Below are positions 18,518-26,211 of a stretch of 64,000 nucleotides of DNA, piece by piece. Origin of the DNA: Palsa-661 sp035535015 (GTDB taxonomy: Bacteria; Actinomycetota; Acidimicrobiia; Acidimicrobiales; UBA8190). Both the position numbers and the translations under genes were made by a program. The notes below the pieces were generated by a model. That model was given only the letters and a program-made list of their open reading frames with translations. It ran no database searches and was not told where the DNA came from. Location: contig DATLQU010000036.1 of assembly GCA_035535015.1 (NCBI GenBank), positions 1 to 64,000 of the forward strand, in the 5' to 3' direction. Position 1 is the first letter of the stretch. Each line of letters starts with the position of its first letter.

Positions 18518-18520
18518 AGT
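18515..18520 (+). promoter_or_regulatory. Candidate -10 element for rplU-rpmA
   Basis: TAAAGT spans the rne stop codon and ends nine bases before the rplU ATG. No matching -35 is visible; rplU may also be read from upstream. Confidence 0.3.
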
Positions 18521-18529
18521 AGCCAGGCT

Positions 18530-18850
18530 ATGTACGCAGTGATCCGATCCGGGGGCAAGCAGGAGCGCGTGGCCGAGGGCCAGCAGCTCCGAGTGGAACT
18601 GTTGGGCCTGCCCACGGGGACAGACGTCGAGCTCGACCCCGTTCTGGTGGTCGACGACGACCGGGTCTTGGCCACCCCGGAGCAGCTGGCGGGCACGGTC
18701 GTGGCCGCCCGGATCGTGGGCGAGGAGCTCGGACCGAAGATCAGGGGCTTCACCTACCGGCCCAAGACCCGCAGCCGCCGGCGCTGGGGTCACCGTCAGC
18801 ACTACGCCACGGTGGAGATCACCTCTATCACGGTGCCGGCCGGGCGCTGA
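18530..18850 (+). CDS. rplU: Large-subunit ribosomal protein L21
   Basis: A 106-residue L21 with the typical start MYAVIRSGGKQERVAEGQ and the C-terminal RNA-binding motif GFTYRPKTRSRRRWGHRQ near residues 69-86. It binds 23S rRNA together with L20. It is 12 bp after rne and 23 bp before rpmA, the common rplU-rpmA-obgE order. Confidence 0.97.
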   Translation: MYAVIRSGGKQERVAEGQQLRVELLGLPTGTDVELDPVLVVDDDRVLATPEQLAGTVVAARIVGEELGPKIRGFTYRPKTRSRRRWGHRQHYATVEITSITVPAGR

Positions 18851-18873
18851 GCCAGGACTGAGAGGACCAGGAG

Positions 18874-19128
18874 ATGTCCAAGACCAAAGGTGGCGGCTCC
18901 ACCCGTAACGGCCGCGATTCGAATGCCCAGCGACTCGGGGTGAAGGTCTTCGACGGGACCAAAGTCCTGGCCGGGGCCATCATCGTGCGCCAACGCGGCA
19001 CCAAGTTCCATCCCGGTGAGAACGTGGGCCGCGGGGGGGACGACACCTTGTTCGCCACGGCCGAGGGTTACGTCAAGTTCGGCACCCGGAAGGGTCGCAA
19101 ACTCGTGGACGTCCGTTCCGAGGTCTGA
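18874..19128 (+). CDS. rpmA: Large-subunit ribosomal protein L27
   Basis: An 84-residue L27. It begins MSKTKGGGSTRNGRDSNAQR; the flexible N terminus reaches the peptidyl-transferase centre. FHPGENVGRGGDDTLFA is the conserved core. No cleavable Firmicute-type leader is present. Start ATG 18874 follows AGGACCAGGAG. Confidence 0.97.
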   Translation: MSKTKGGGSTRNGRDSNAQRLGVKVFDGTKVLAGAIIVRQRGTKFHPGENVGRGGDDTLFATAEGYVKFGTRKGRKLVDVRSEV

Positions 19129-19137
19129 ACCGACCCG

Positions 19138-19154
19138 CCGGCTCGTGCAGCCGG
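19138..19154 (+). terminator. Weak hairpin after rpmA
   Basis: CCGGCT and AGCCGG pair around a five-base loop nine bases after the rpmA stop. The following GTCGGCGGT can extend pairing imperfectly. No T tract, so it may be a 3'-end stabiliser rather than a terminator. Confidence 0.3.
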
Positions 19155-19202
19155 TCGGCGGTGACGCCTCTCCGGGCGTCCAGAAACGGCGACACCCCCA
19201 CG

Positions 19203-19208
19203 TAGGAT
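19203..19208 (+). promoter_or_regulatory. Candidate -10 element for obgE
   Basis: TAGGAT ends seven bases before the obgE GTG start at 19216, a spacing expected if transcription starts at the start codon itself. Confidence 0.4.
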
Positions 19209-19215
19209 CAGGCGT

Positions 19216-20607
19216 GTGTCGGGGTTCGTAGACGAGGCCCAGATCCATGTGAAGGCCGGTGACGGCGGCGCCGGCGCGGTCTCGTTCCGGCGCGAGGCCC
19301 ACGTCTCGCGCGGCGGGCCCGACGGGGGCGACGGGGGCAGTGGCGGTGACGTCTGGCTGGTGGCGTCGCACAACCAGGCCTCGCTACTCGGATTCCGGGA
19401 CCATCCCCATCGCGCCGCTACCAGCGGCGTCCACGGTCAGGGGAAGAAGAAGCACGGGGCCTCCGGTTCCGATATCGAGGTGCCCGTGCCCGTGGGCACC
19501 GTCGTCCGCGATAGTGACGGCGTCGTGCTGGCCGATCTGGCCTCGGCCGGTGATCGGTGGTTGGCGGCGCACGGCGGCCGCGGCGGCCACGGCAATGCCC
19601 GTTTTCTGAGCAACCGCCGGCGGGCTCCCGCCTTCGCCGAGCAGGGCGAGAAGGGTGAAGAGGGCTGGTACGACATGGAGCTGCGGCTGGTGGCCGACGT
19701 GGCCCTGGTCGGCCTGCCCAATGCCGGCAAGAGCACCCTGATCTCGCGGATCTCGGCCGCCCGGCCCAAGATCGCCGACTACCCCTTCACCACCCTCGAA
19801 CCCCATCTGGGGGTGGTCCGGGTCGGTCGACCAGGGAGCGAGACCGAGATCGTGGTGGCCGACGTGCCCGGTCTGGTGGAGGGGGCGGCCGACGGCCGGG
19901 GACTCGGACACCGCTTCCTGCGTCACGTCGAGCGGGCCCGGGTCCTCGTCATCCTGATCGACCTGGCCGCCGTCGACGGGATCGCCCCCGGCCAGCAGGA
20001 ACGGATTCTGCTCAACGAATTGGGTCGCTACCAGCCAGAGCTTCTCGAGCGCCCCCGGGTGGTGGTGGGTTCGAAGGTCGATGTCGTGGGCCCCGATGCC
20101 GGTGAGACCGACACGGCCACCGGTGGGGGCCATGCCGGTCCGGGCACGATCGAGCTGCGGATCTCGGCCGTGACGGGCGAAGGCATCGCCTCACTTCTCG
20201 GACGTCTCGCCGCTCTGGTCGTCGAGGCGCGGCAGCAGGAGATCCTGCCCTCGTCCACCGTGGTGGTCCACCGGCCGCTCCCCGACGGGATCGAGGTCGT
20301 CCACGAGGCGGACGGTTCGTTCGTGGTCCTGGGCCGGCCGGCGCTGCGGGCGGTGGCCCTCTCCGACCTGACCGACGACCAGGCGGTGGCCTATGTGCAG
20401 GAGCGTCTGCGGCGACTCGGCGTCGAACGGGCCCTCGTCCGTGCCGGTGCCCGCGACGGCGACGTCGTGCACCTGGGGGCGCTGACCTTCACCTATCAGA
20501 GCGACGCCGGTGGCCTCGACGCCACCGAGGCCGTGTCCAGTGGAAGCCGGCGGGGTCCCCACAAGAGCCGCCAGCGCGGCCGCACGTCCGGCGGCGAGCG
20601 ATCATGA
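19216..20607 (+). CDS. obgE: Obg family GTPase, 50S subunit assembly and stress response
   Basis: A 463-residue Obg. The glycine-rich Obg fold covers about residues 1-158 (VDEAQIHVKAGDGGAGAVSF, GGPDGGDGGSGGDVW). The G domain follows with G1 GLPNAGKSTLIS, G2/G3 around YPFTTLEPHLGVV and DVPGLVEGAADGRG, and G4 as GSKVDVV in place of the usual NKxD. A C-terminal OCT domain (LPDGIEVVHEADGSFVVLG) and a basic tail end the protein. The G4 motif reading GSKVD is a small deviation worth noting. Its stop overlaps proB by four bases. Confidence 0.95.
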   Translation: MSGFVDEAQIHVKAGDGGAGAVSFRREAHVSRGGPDGGDGGSGGDVWLVASHNQASLLGFRDHPHRAATSGVHGQGKKKHGASGSDIEVPVPVGTVVRDSDGVVLADLASAGDRWLAAHGGRGGHGNARFLSNRRRAPAFAEQGEKGEEGWYDMELRLVADVALVGLPNAGKSTLISRISAARPKIADYPFTTLEPHLGVVRVGRPGSETEIVVADVPGLVEGAADGRGLGHRFLRHVERARVLVILIDLAAVDGIAPGQQERILLNELGRYQPELLERPRVVVGSKVDVVGPDAGETDTATGGGHAGPGTIELRISAVTGEGIASLLGRLAALVVEARQQEILPSSTVVVHRPLPDGIEVVHEADGSFVVLGRPALRAVALSDLTDDQAVAYVQERLRRLGVERALVRAGARDGDVVHLGALTFTYQSDAGGLDATEAVSSGSRRGPHKSRQRGRTSGGERS

Positions 20608-21731
20608 GCGAGGACGGCCCAACGGCGGCTCCGGGCACGGCGCGGACCGTGGTGGTCAAGATCGGGTCGTCCTCGGTGACCGCCGCCGGTGGCGGGGTGG
20701 ACGCGGCGGCCATCGAGAGACTGAGCGCCGACATCGCCCGGGTGCGTGGCGCCGGGCACAGCGTGGTGCTGGTGAGCTCGGGGGCCATCGCCGCGGGCTG
20801 GGCTTCTCTGAGCGGCGGCCCACGACCCACCGATCCGGCGACGCTCCAGGCCGTGTCGGCCGTGGGGCAACACCGGCTGATGCGGGTCTACGACGATGCC
20901 TTCGCCGTCCACGGGGTCTCCGTGGGCCAGGTACTGCTCGCCCCCCTCGACTTCGTCCACCGTCAGCAGTACCTCCACGCCCGGCAGACCTTGTCCCGGC
21001 TCATCGAGCTCGGGGTGCTGCCGGTGGTGAACGAGAACGACGCCACGTCGGACGACGAGATCCGCTTCGGCGACAACGACCGGTTGGCGGCACTGGTGGC
21101 CCACCTGGTGGCGGCCGATTTGCTCGTGCTCCTGACCGACACCGCCGGCCTTCTCACCGCCGATCCCCGGACGACGGACGAAGCCTCGCTCATCGAGGAG
21201 GTGGTCGAAGTCGACCACCGGCTGGAGATGTTGGCGGGAGGAACGGGGAGCGAGATCGGCAGCGGTGGCATGACATCGAAGTTGGCGGCGGCCAAGATCG
21301 CCGCCTGGTCCGGTGTGGAGACCCTGATCGCCGACGCCGCCCGGCCCGGTGTCGTCCAGGCGGCGCTGGCCGGTGAGCCGGGGATCGGGACCGTCTTCCG
21401 TCCCCGTCCCCGACGGCTCCCGGCCCGGAAGCTGTGGATCGCCTTCGCCGTGGCCTCGGCGGGGACCCTGGTGGTTGACGAGGGGGCGCGCCGGGCCGTA
21501 GTCGAAGGAGATGCGTCGCTTCTTCCCGCCGGCGTGGTCTCGGTCTCGGGGCGCTTCGACGCCGAGGCGGCCGTCGAGATCGCGGGACCGGACGGGATCG
21601 TCTTCGCCAAGGGCCTCGTCCGGCATCCGGCCGAGCGGATCGGATCGTGGGCCGGTCGGCGCACGAGCGACCTGCCCGACGGCGTGGCCCACGAGATCGT
21701 CCATCGTGACGACCTGGTGGTTCTTGCCTGA
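20604..21731 (+). CDS. proB: Glutamate 5-kinase
   Basis: A 375-residue enzyme catalysing the first step of proline synthesis, glutamate plus ATP to gamma-glutamyl phosphate. The amino-acid kinase domain shows VVVKIGSSSVTA, VLVSSGAIAAG, VNENDATSDDEIRFGDNDRLAALVA and GSGGMTSKLAAAKIA. A C-terminal PUA domain (about residues 280-360) follows, as in proline-inhibited kinases. ATG 20604 overlaps the obgE stop. proA follows directly, completing the route to glutamate semialdehyde; proC is not in this window. Confidence 0.96.
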   Translation: MSEDGPTAAPGTARTVVVKIGSSSVTAAGGGVDAAAIERLSADIARVRGAGHSVVLVSSGAIAAGWASLSGGPRPTDPATLQAVSAVGQHRLMRVYDDAFAVHGVSVGQVLLAPLDFVHRQQYLHARQTLSRLIELGVLPVVNENDATSDDEIRFGDNDRLAALVAHLVAADLLVLLTDTAGLLTADPRTTDEASLIEEVVEVDHRLEMLAGGTGSEIGSGGMTSKLAAAKIAAWSGVETLIADAARPGVVQAALAGEPGIGTVFRPRPRRLPARKLWIAFAVASAGTLVVDEGARRAVVEGDASLLPAGVVSVSGRFDAEAAVEIAGPDGIVFAKGLVRHPAERIGSWAGRRTSDLPDGVAHEIVHRDDLVVLA

Positions 21732-21743
21732 TACCGGCGGAGG

Positions 21744-21749
21744 TAGCCT
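21744..21749 (+). promoter_or_regulatory. Candidate -10 element for proA
   Basis: TAGCCT ends five bases before the proA ATG at 21755. GGAGG overlaps it just upstream and could instead be a distant ribosome-binding site on a proB-proA message. Confidence 0.35.
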
Positions 21750-21754
21750 GGGAC

Positions 21755-23002
21755 ATGGCGACAACCTCCGTGACCGAGCTGGGCCGGCGGGCCAAGGCCG
21801 CTCGCCGGGTCGTGGCCACGGCCTCCGGGGCGACGAAGGACACCGCCCTGCTTCTCGCCGCTGAGCTGCTCGAACAGCGGTCGTCGGACATCTTGGCGGC
21901 CAACGCCGCCGACGTCGCCGGCGCCCGTGCCGAGGGAGCCAGCGCCACCCAGATCGACCGCCTCGGGCTGACCGAGTCCCGGGTCGCCGCCATGGCCGCC
22001 GGTTTGCGCCAGGTGGCCTCCCTTCCCGATCCCGTGGGTGAGATCGTCGACGGATCGGTCCGGCCCAACGGCCTTCGGGTCGAGCGGGTCCGGGTGCCGC
22101 TGGGCGTCGTCGGCATCATCTACGAGAACCGGCCCAACGTCACCAGCGACGCCGCCGGTCTGTGCCTGAAGGCCGGCAACGTCACGATGCTGCGGGGTTC
22201 GTCGTCGGCGCTGCGGTCCAACGTGGCCATCGTGGCCTGCCTGCGCGAGGCGGTGGAGAAGGCCGGGCTTCCCGAGGACGCGGTCGTGCTGGTGGAGGAT
22301 CCCGGCCGCGCCACGGCGGTGGAGTTCATGCGGCTCGAGGGCGTGATCGACTGCCTGATCCCCCGGGGCGGCGCCTCGCTCATCGCCACCATCCGGGAGC
22401 AGGCGACGGTCCCATTCGTGATCGACGGCGACGGCAATTGTCATGTCTACGTCGATGCCGCCGCCGATCTCGACATGGCGGTCTCTATCGTGATCAACGC
22501 CAAGACGCAGCGTCCCGGTGTGTGCAACGCGGCGGAGTCCCTGCTCGTGCACCGGGAGGTGGCCGAGCTGTTCCTGCCCCGGGCCGCCGTCGCCCTTGAC
22601 GGGGTCGAGCTCGTCGGCGACGAGCGGGCCCGAGCCCTGGTGCCCGGCATGGGGCCGGCCGCCGACGAGGATTTCGCCACCGAATTCCTGGACCTCAAGC
22701 TGGCCGTGGCGGTTGTGGACGGCCTGGACGAGGCCATCGACCACATCGCCCGCTTCGGATCGGGCCATACGGAGGCCATCGTGACGACCGACCTGAGAGC
22801 AGCTGAGCGTTTCTGTCGGGAGGTGGACGCCGCCGCCGTGGTCGTGAACGCCTCGACCAGGTTCATCGACGGCTCCGAGCTCGGCCTCGGCGCCGAGATC
22901 GGGATCTCCACCCAGAAGCTGCACGCCCGTGGCCCGATGGGGCTGCGCGAACTGACATGCGCCAAGTACGTGGTGCGCGGTGACGGGCAGGTGCGGGGGT
23001 GA
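21755..23002 (+). CDS. proA: Gamma-glutamyl phosphate reductase
   Basis: A 415-residue aldehyde-dehydrogenase-fold enzyme that reduces gamma-glutamyl phosphate with NADPH. Visible features are VPLGVVGIIYENRPNVTSDAAGLCLKAGN region (cofactor and substrate site), PRGGASLI, and the active-site cysteine in QRPGVCNAAESLLVH near residue 255. Length is typical. It lies 23 bp after proB, and its stop overlaps the start of the MoxR gene (GTGA), suggesting that the two are co-translated although functionally unrelated. Confidence 0.96.
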   Translation: MATTSVTELGRRAKAARRVVATASGATKDTALLLAAELLEQRSSDILAANAADVAGARAEGASATQIDRLGLTESRVAAMAAGLRQVASLPDPVGEIVDGSVRPNGLRVERVRVPLGVVGIIYENRPNVTSDAAGLCLKAGNVTMLRGSSSALRSNVAIVACLREAVEKAGLPEDAVVLVEDPGRATAVEFMRLEGVIDCLIPRGGASLIATIREQATVPFVIDGDGNCHVYVDAAADLDMAVSIVINAKTQRPGVCNAAESLLVHREVAELFLPRAAVALDGVELVGDERARALVPGMGPAADEDFATEFLDLKLAVAVVDGLDEAIDHIARFGSGHTEAIVTTDLRAAERFCREVDAAAVVVNASTRFIDGSELGLGAEIGISTQKLHARGPMGLRELTCAKYVVRGDGQVRG

Positions 23003-24024
23003 GCGCCACCGACGAGAGGCCGTCGTCACCAGGTGGGACCCCCGCCCCTCTCGGCTTCCCCGAACCCGGGCCACCACGCTTCGCATCGGTGAGCGACGTC
23101 CGCAGCCGGCTGGCCGATGCGGGCTATCTGGCCGACGACGGTATCGCCGGGGTGGTCTACCTGGCCGACCGCCTGGCCAAACCCGTGCTCGTCGAAGGTC
23201 CGGCGGGAACGGGGAAGACGGAACTGGCCAAATCGGTGGCCCGGGTCACCGACAGCCGGCTGATCCGGCTGCAGTGCTACGAGGGTCTGGACGAATCGAA
23301 GGCCCTCTACGAGTGGAACTACAAGAAGCAGCTGCTGCGCATCCAGGCGCAACGGGTGGTGGCCGACGGTGATGGCGCCGACGACACCTCAGCCGGCGAC
23401 AGGGCGACAGGTGCGGCCGGCAGTGGCGAGACACGGTCCGGTGTCGCCTGGCGCGACCTCGAGGAGGACATCTTCTCCGAGGAGTTCCTGCTGGCCCGAC
23501 CGTTGCTGGAAGCGATCCGTTCGCAGGAGTCGGTCGTGCTCCTGGTCGACGAGGTGGACCGGGTGGAGCTCGAGACCGAGGCGCTTCTGCTGGAAGTGCT
23601 CTCCGAGTACCAGGTGTCGATCCCGGAGTTGGGCACCGTCCGGGCCGAGCGCATACCCCTCGTCTTCCTGACGTCGAACAACACCCGAGAGTTGTCGGAG
23701 GCCCTCAAGAGACGCTGCCTCTATCTGCACCTGGACTATCCGTCGCTCGAGCGCGAACGCGACATCGTCCTCACCCGGGTGCCCGGCATCGGGGCCGAAT
23801 TGGCCGACCAGGTGGCCCGGATCGTCCGATCCCTGCGCACGCTCGACCTGAAGAAGTACCCGTCGGTCTCCGAGACGCTCGACTGGGCCCGCACCCTGGT
23901 GGTGCTCGGGGTGGAGTCGATCGACGCCGAGCAGGCCAAGGCCACCCTCCACGTCCTGCTCAAGTATCGAAGCGACCTGGAGCGGGCGTCGAAGGAATTG
24001 ACCGTGGCCGACGCCCAGGCCTGA
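22999..24024 (+). CDS. MoxR-family AAA+ ATPase
   Basis: A 341-residue AAA+ ATPase. It has Walker A EGPAGTGKTELAK near residues 72-84, Walker B VVLLVDEVDRVE near 175-186 and sensor-1 FLTSNNTRELSEALKRRCLYL. A Gly/Ala/Asp-rich insertion of about 30 residues near 118-147 interrupts the core. MoxR proteins act as chaperones inserting metal or assembling complexes with a VWA partner; here the next gene is exactly such a partner. GTG start 22999 overlaps the proA stop. Confidence 0.9.
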   Translation: MSATDERPSSPGGTPAPLGFPEPGPPRFASVSDVRSRLADAGYLADDGIAGVVYLADRLAKPVLVEGPAGTGKTELAKSVARVTDSRLIRLQCYEGLDESKALYEWNYKKQLLRIQAQRVVADGDGADDTSAGDRATGAAGSGETRSGVAWRDLEEDIFSEEFLLARPLLEAIRSQESVVLLVDEVDRVELETEALLLEVLSEYQVSIPELGTVRAERIPLVFLTSNNTRELSEALKRRCLYLHLDYPSLERERDIVLTRVPGIGAELADQVARIVRSLRTLDLKKYPSVSETLDWARTLVVLGVESIDAEQAKATLHVLLKYRSDLERASKELTVADAQA

Positions 24025-24032
24025 GTCGGCCC

Positions 24033-25475
24033 GTGCTGGACGTCCTCACCGGCTTCGTCAGTGAATTGCGGGCCGCCGGCCTGCCCGTCTCGCTCACCGA
24101 ATCACTCGACGCGGCCGAAGCCGTCCACCACGTCCCGCTCGAGGACCGCGAAGCGCTCAAGTACGCGTTGGCCGCCACCTTGGTGAAGTCCTCCACCCAT
24201 TGGAAGGCCTTCGAAACGGCCTTCGAGGTGTATTTCGCCATGCGGGGCCCGCAGTACGACATCGACGCCGACGACGGGACCGATCTCGACCGTCCCGACG
24301 ACGACGCCGATCTGCCCCAGGGCGAGGGCCAAGGCGGCCGCCAGGGCGGTGGCGGGGGCGAAGGCCTCACCCCGGAGGAACTGGCCGAGATGCTCTTCCG
24401 GGCCCTGATGAACGCCAACGAGGCGCAGATCGCCGCTCTGGCCCGGCAGGCGGTGGGACGTTTCGCCGGAATGGAGCCGGGCCGGCCCGTGGGGGGGACC
24501 TATTACCTCTACCGGACCCTGCGGAATCTCGACCTCGACCGTGTCCTCGAGCGGCTGATGGAGTCGGCCCGCCAGGAGGCGCCCGACGGCACGCTGACCC
24601 CGCTCGAGGAGCGGTTGGCCCGTGACGAGTTCCAGTCCCGTCTGGACGCCCTGCGCAAGGAGATCGAAGACGAGATCCGGCGCCGGCTGGTGGCCGACAG
24701 GGGAACCGAGGCACTGGCCCGCTCGCTGCGCAAGCCCCTGCCCGAGGACATCGACTTCATGCACGCCACCCGGGAGGAACTGGCGTCGCTGCGCCGGGCC
24801 ATCACTCCTCTCACCCGCAAGTTGGCCGTCCGTCTGGCCCGCAAGCGACGCCACGGCCGGAAGGGGCCGCTCGATTTCCGTTCCACCATGCGTCATTCGC
24901 TGTCGACCGGGGGCGTTCCCGTCGATCCGAAGTTCCGCTACCCCCGGCCGGCCAAGCCCGAGATCATGGTCATCGCCGACATCTCCGGTTCGGTGGCCGC
25001 CTTCGCCCGCTTCACCCTCCACCTGGTCCATGCCATCAGCTCGCAGTTCTCCAAGGTCCGCAGCTTCGTCTTCATCGACGGCATCGACGAAATCACCCGC
25101 TTCTTCGAGACCGCCGATGACGTGGCCGACGCCGTGCACCGGATCAACACGGAGGCCGACGTGGTCTGGGTGGACGGCCACTCGGACTATGGACACGCAC
25201 TGTCGGTCTTCTGGGAGCGTTGGGGGGAGGAGATCACACCCCGGACGAGCGTGCTGTTACTGGGCGACGCCCGGAACAACTATCACGCCACCCAGAGCTG
25301 GGTCGTCCAGGAGATCCGTCACCGGGCCCGTCACGTCTACTGGTTGAACCCCGAGCCCCGCGCCTACTGGGACACCGGGGACTCGGTGGTGGGTGAGTAC
25401 GCCACCCATTGCGACGAGGTCTTCGAGTGCCGCAATCTCCGCCAGCTCGAACACTTCGTGACCGAGCTGGCATGA
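24033..25475 (+). CDS. CoxE-like VWA-domain protein
   Basis: A 480-residue protein of the CoxE/YehP-like VWA group. An acidic Gly-rich linker (DDDADLPQGEGQGG) lies near residue 90. The C-terminal VWA domain has the MIDAS motif VIADISGSVAAFARF (DxSGS) near 311. It follows the MoxR ATPase by eight bases; the pair is the usual MoxR-VWA module that remodels or metallates a target. In carboxydotrophs CoxD/CoxE mature CO dehydrogenase, but no coxMSL genes are present here, so the client is unknown. Confidence 0.88.
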   Translation: MLDVLTGFVSELRAAGLPVSLTESLDAAEAVHHVPLEDREALKYALAATLVKSSTHWKAFETAFEVYFAMRGPQYDIDADDGTDLDRPDDDADLPQGEGQGGRQGGGGGEGLTPEELAEMLFRALMNANEAQIAALARQAVGRFAGMEPGRPVGGTYYLYRTLRNLDLDRVLERLMESARQEAPDGTLTPLEERLARDEFQSRLDALRKEIEDEIRRRLVADRGTEALARSLRKPLPEDIDFMHATREELASLRRAITPLTRKLAVRLARKRRHGRKGPLDFRSTMRHSLSTGGVPVDPKFRYPRPAKPEIMVIADISGSVAAFARFTLHLVHAISSQFSKVRSFVFIDGIDEITRFFETADDVADAVHRINTEADVVWVDGHSDYGHALSVFWERWGEEITPRTSVLLLGDARNNYHATQSWVVQEIRHRARHVYWLNPEPRAYWDTGDSVVGEYATHCDEVFECRNLRQLEHFVTELA

Positions 25476-25485
25476 GCCAGCCGGC

Positions 25486-26211
25486 ATGAACGCAGACACG
25501 GTGGATCCCGCCGGCGGTTCGCCTCCGGCCGGGGTCCGGACCATTCCTGCGCCCAGTGTCGGGGCGACCCGGATCGTCCTCGTCCGCCACGGTGAGGCCA
25601 ACTGCAACGTGGAAGGCATCGTGGGGGGCCAGACGGGCTGTACCGGCCTGTCAGCCGCCGGTGTGGCCGAGGCCGAGGCCCTGCAGAGGCGTTTGGTCGC
25701 CTCGGGCGAGCTGGCCGGGGTCACGGCCGTCTACGCCAGTGTGCTGCCCCGGGCCCTCGAGACGGCCGCCATCGTGGCCCCCGGTCTCGGCGGTCGGGTG
25801 GCGGTGGCCGACTGCGATCTGTGCGAGCTGCACCCCGGCGAGGCCGACGGCCTCACATGGTCCGAATTCACCGACCGCTATGGCGGGCCCAACTGGGACG
25901 TCGAACCCGATAACGAGCTCGCTCCTGGAGCGGAAAGCTGGACGGGGTTCACGAAGCGGGTGTCGGGTGCCCTCACCGCTATCGCCGAGCGTCATCCCGG
26001 CGAGCTGGTGGTCGTCTTCTGCCACGGCGGCGTGGTGGAGGCGTCTATCGAGTCGCTGCTACCGGTGACGACCTCCAGGGGCCGGCTGAAGCTGCGGACG
26101 GCGCACACCTCGCTCACAGAGTGGGAACTCGGACCGGGGGGCTGGCTGTTGTTGCGCTACAACGACGCCGCCCATCTGCCGACCAGGCGGGAGCCGGATC
26201 AGCAGGCGTAG
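25486..26211 (+). CDS. Histidine phosphatase superfamily protein
   Basis: A 241-residue phosphoglycerate-mutase-like phosphatase. The catalytic core motif is VLVRHGEANCN with Arg34, His35, Gly36 and Glu37; the acid/base region includes YASVLPRALETA; the second histidine is in VVVFCHGGVVEA near 181. The residues needed for phosphatase chemistry are all present. Specific substrate unknown; it could be a 2,3-diphosphoglycerate-independent, sugar-phosphate or nucleotide phosphatase. Its last 13 bases overlap the 3' end of the convergent secreted-protein gene. Confidence 0.88.
   Translation: MNADTVDPAGGSPPAGVRTIPAPSVGATRIVLVRHGEANCNVEGIVGGQTGCTGLSAAGVAEAEALQRRLVASGELAGVTAVYASVLPRALETAAIVAPGLGGRVAVADCDLCELHPGEADGLTWSEFTDRYGGPNWDVEPDNELAPGAESWTGFTKRVSGALTAIAERHPGELVVVFCHGGVVEASIESLLPVTTSRGRLKLRTAHTSLTEWELGPGGWLLLRYNDAAHLPTRREPDQQA

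Noticed and set aside
24033..25475. CO dehydrogenase maturation operon (CoxD/CoxE)
   Set aside because: Only the MoxR and VWA proteins are present; no coxM, coxS, coxL or molybdopterin genes nearby.
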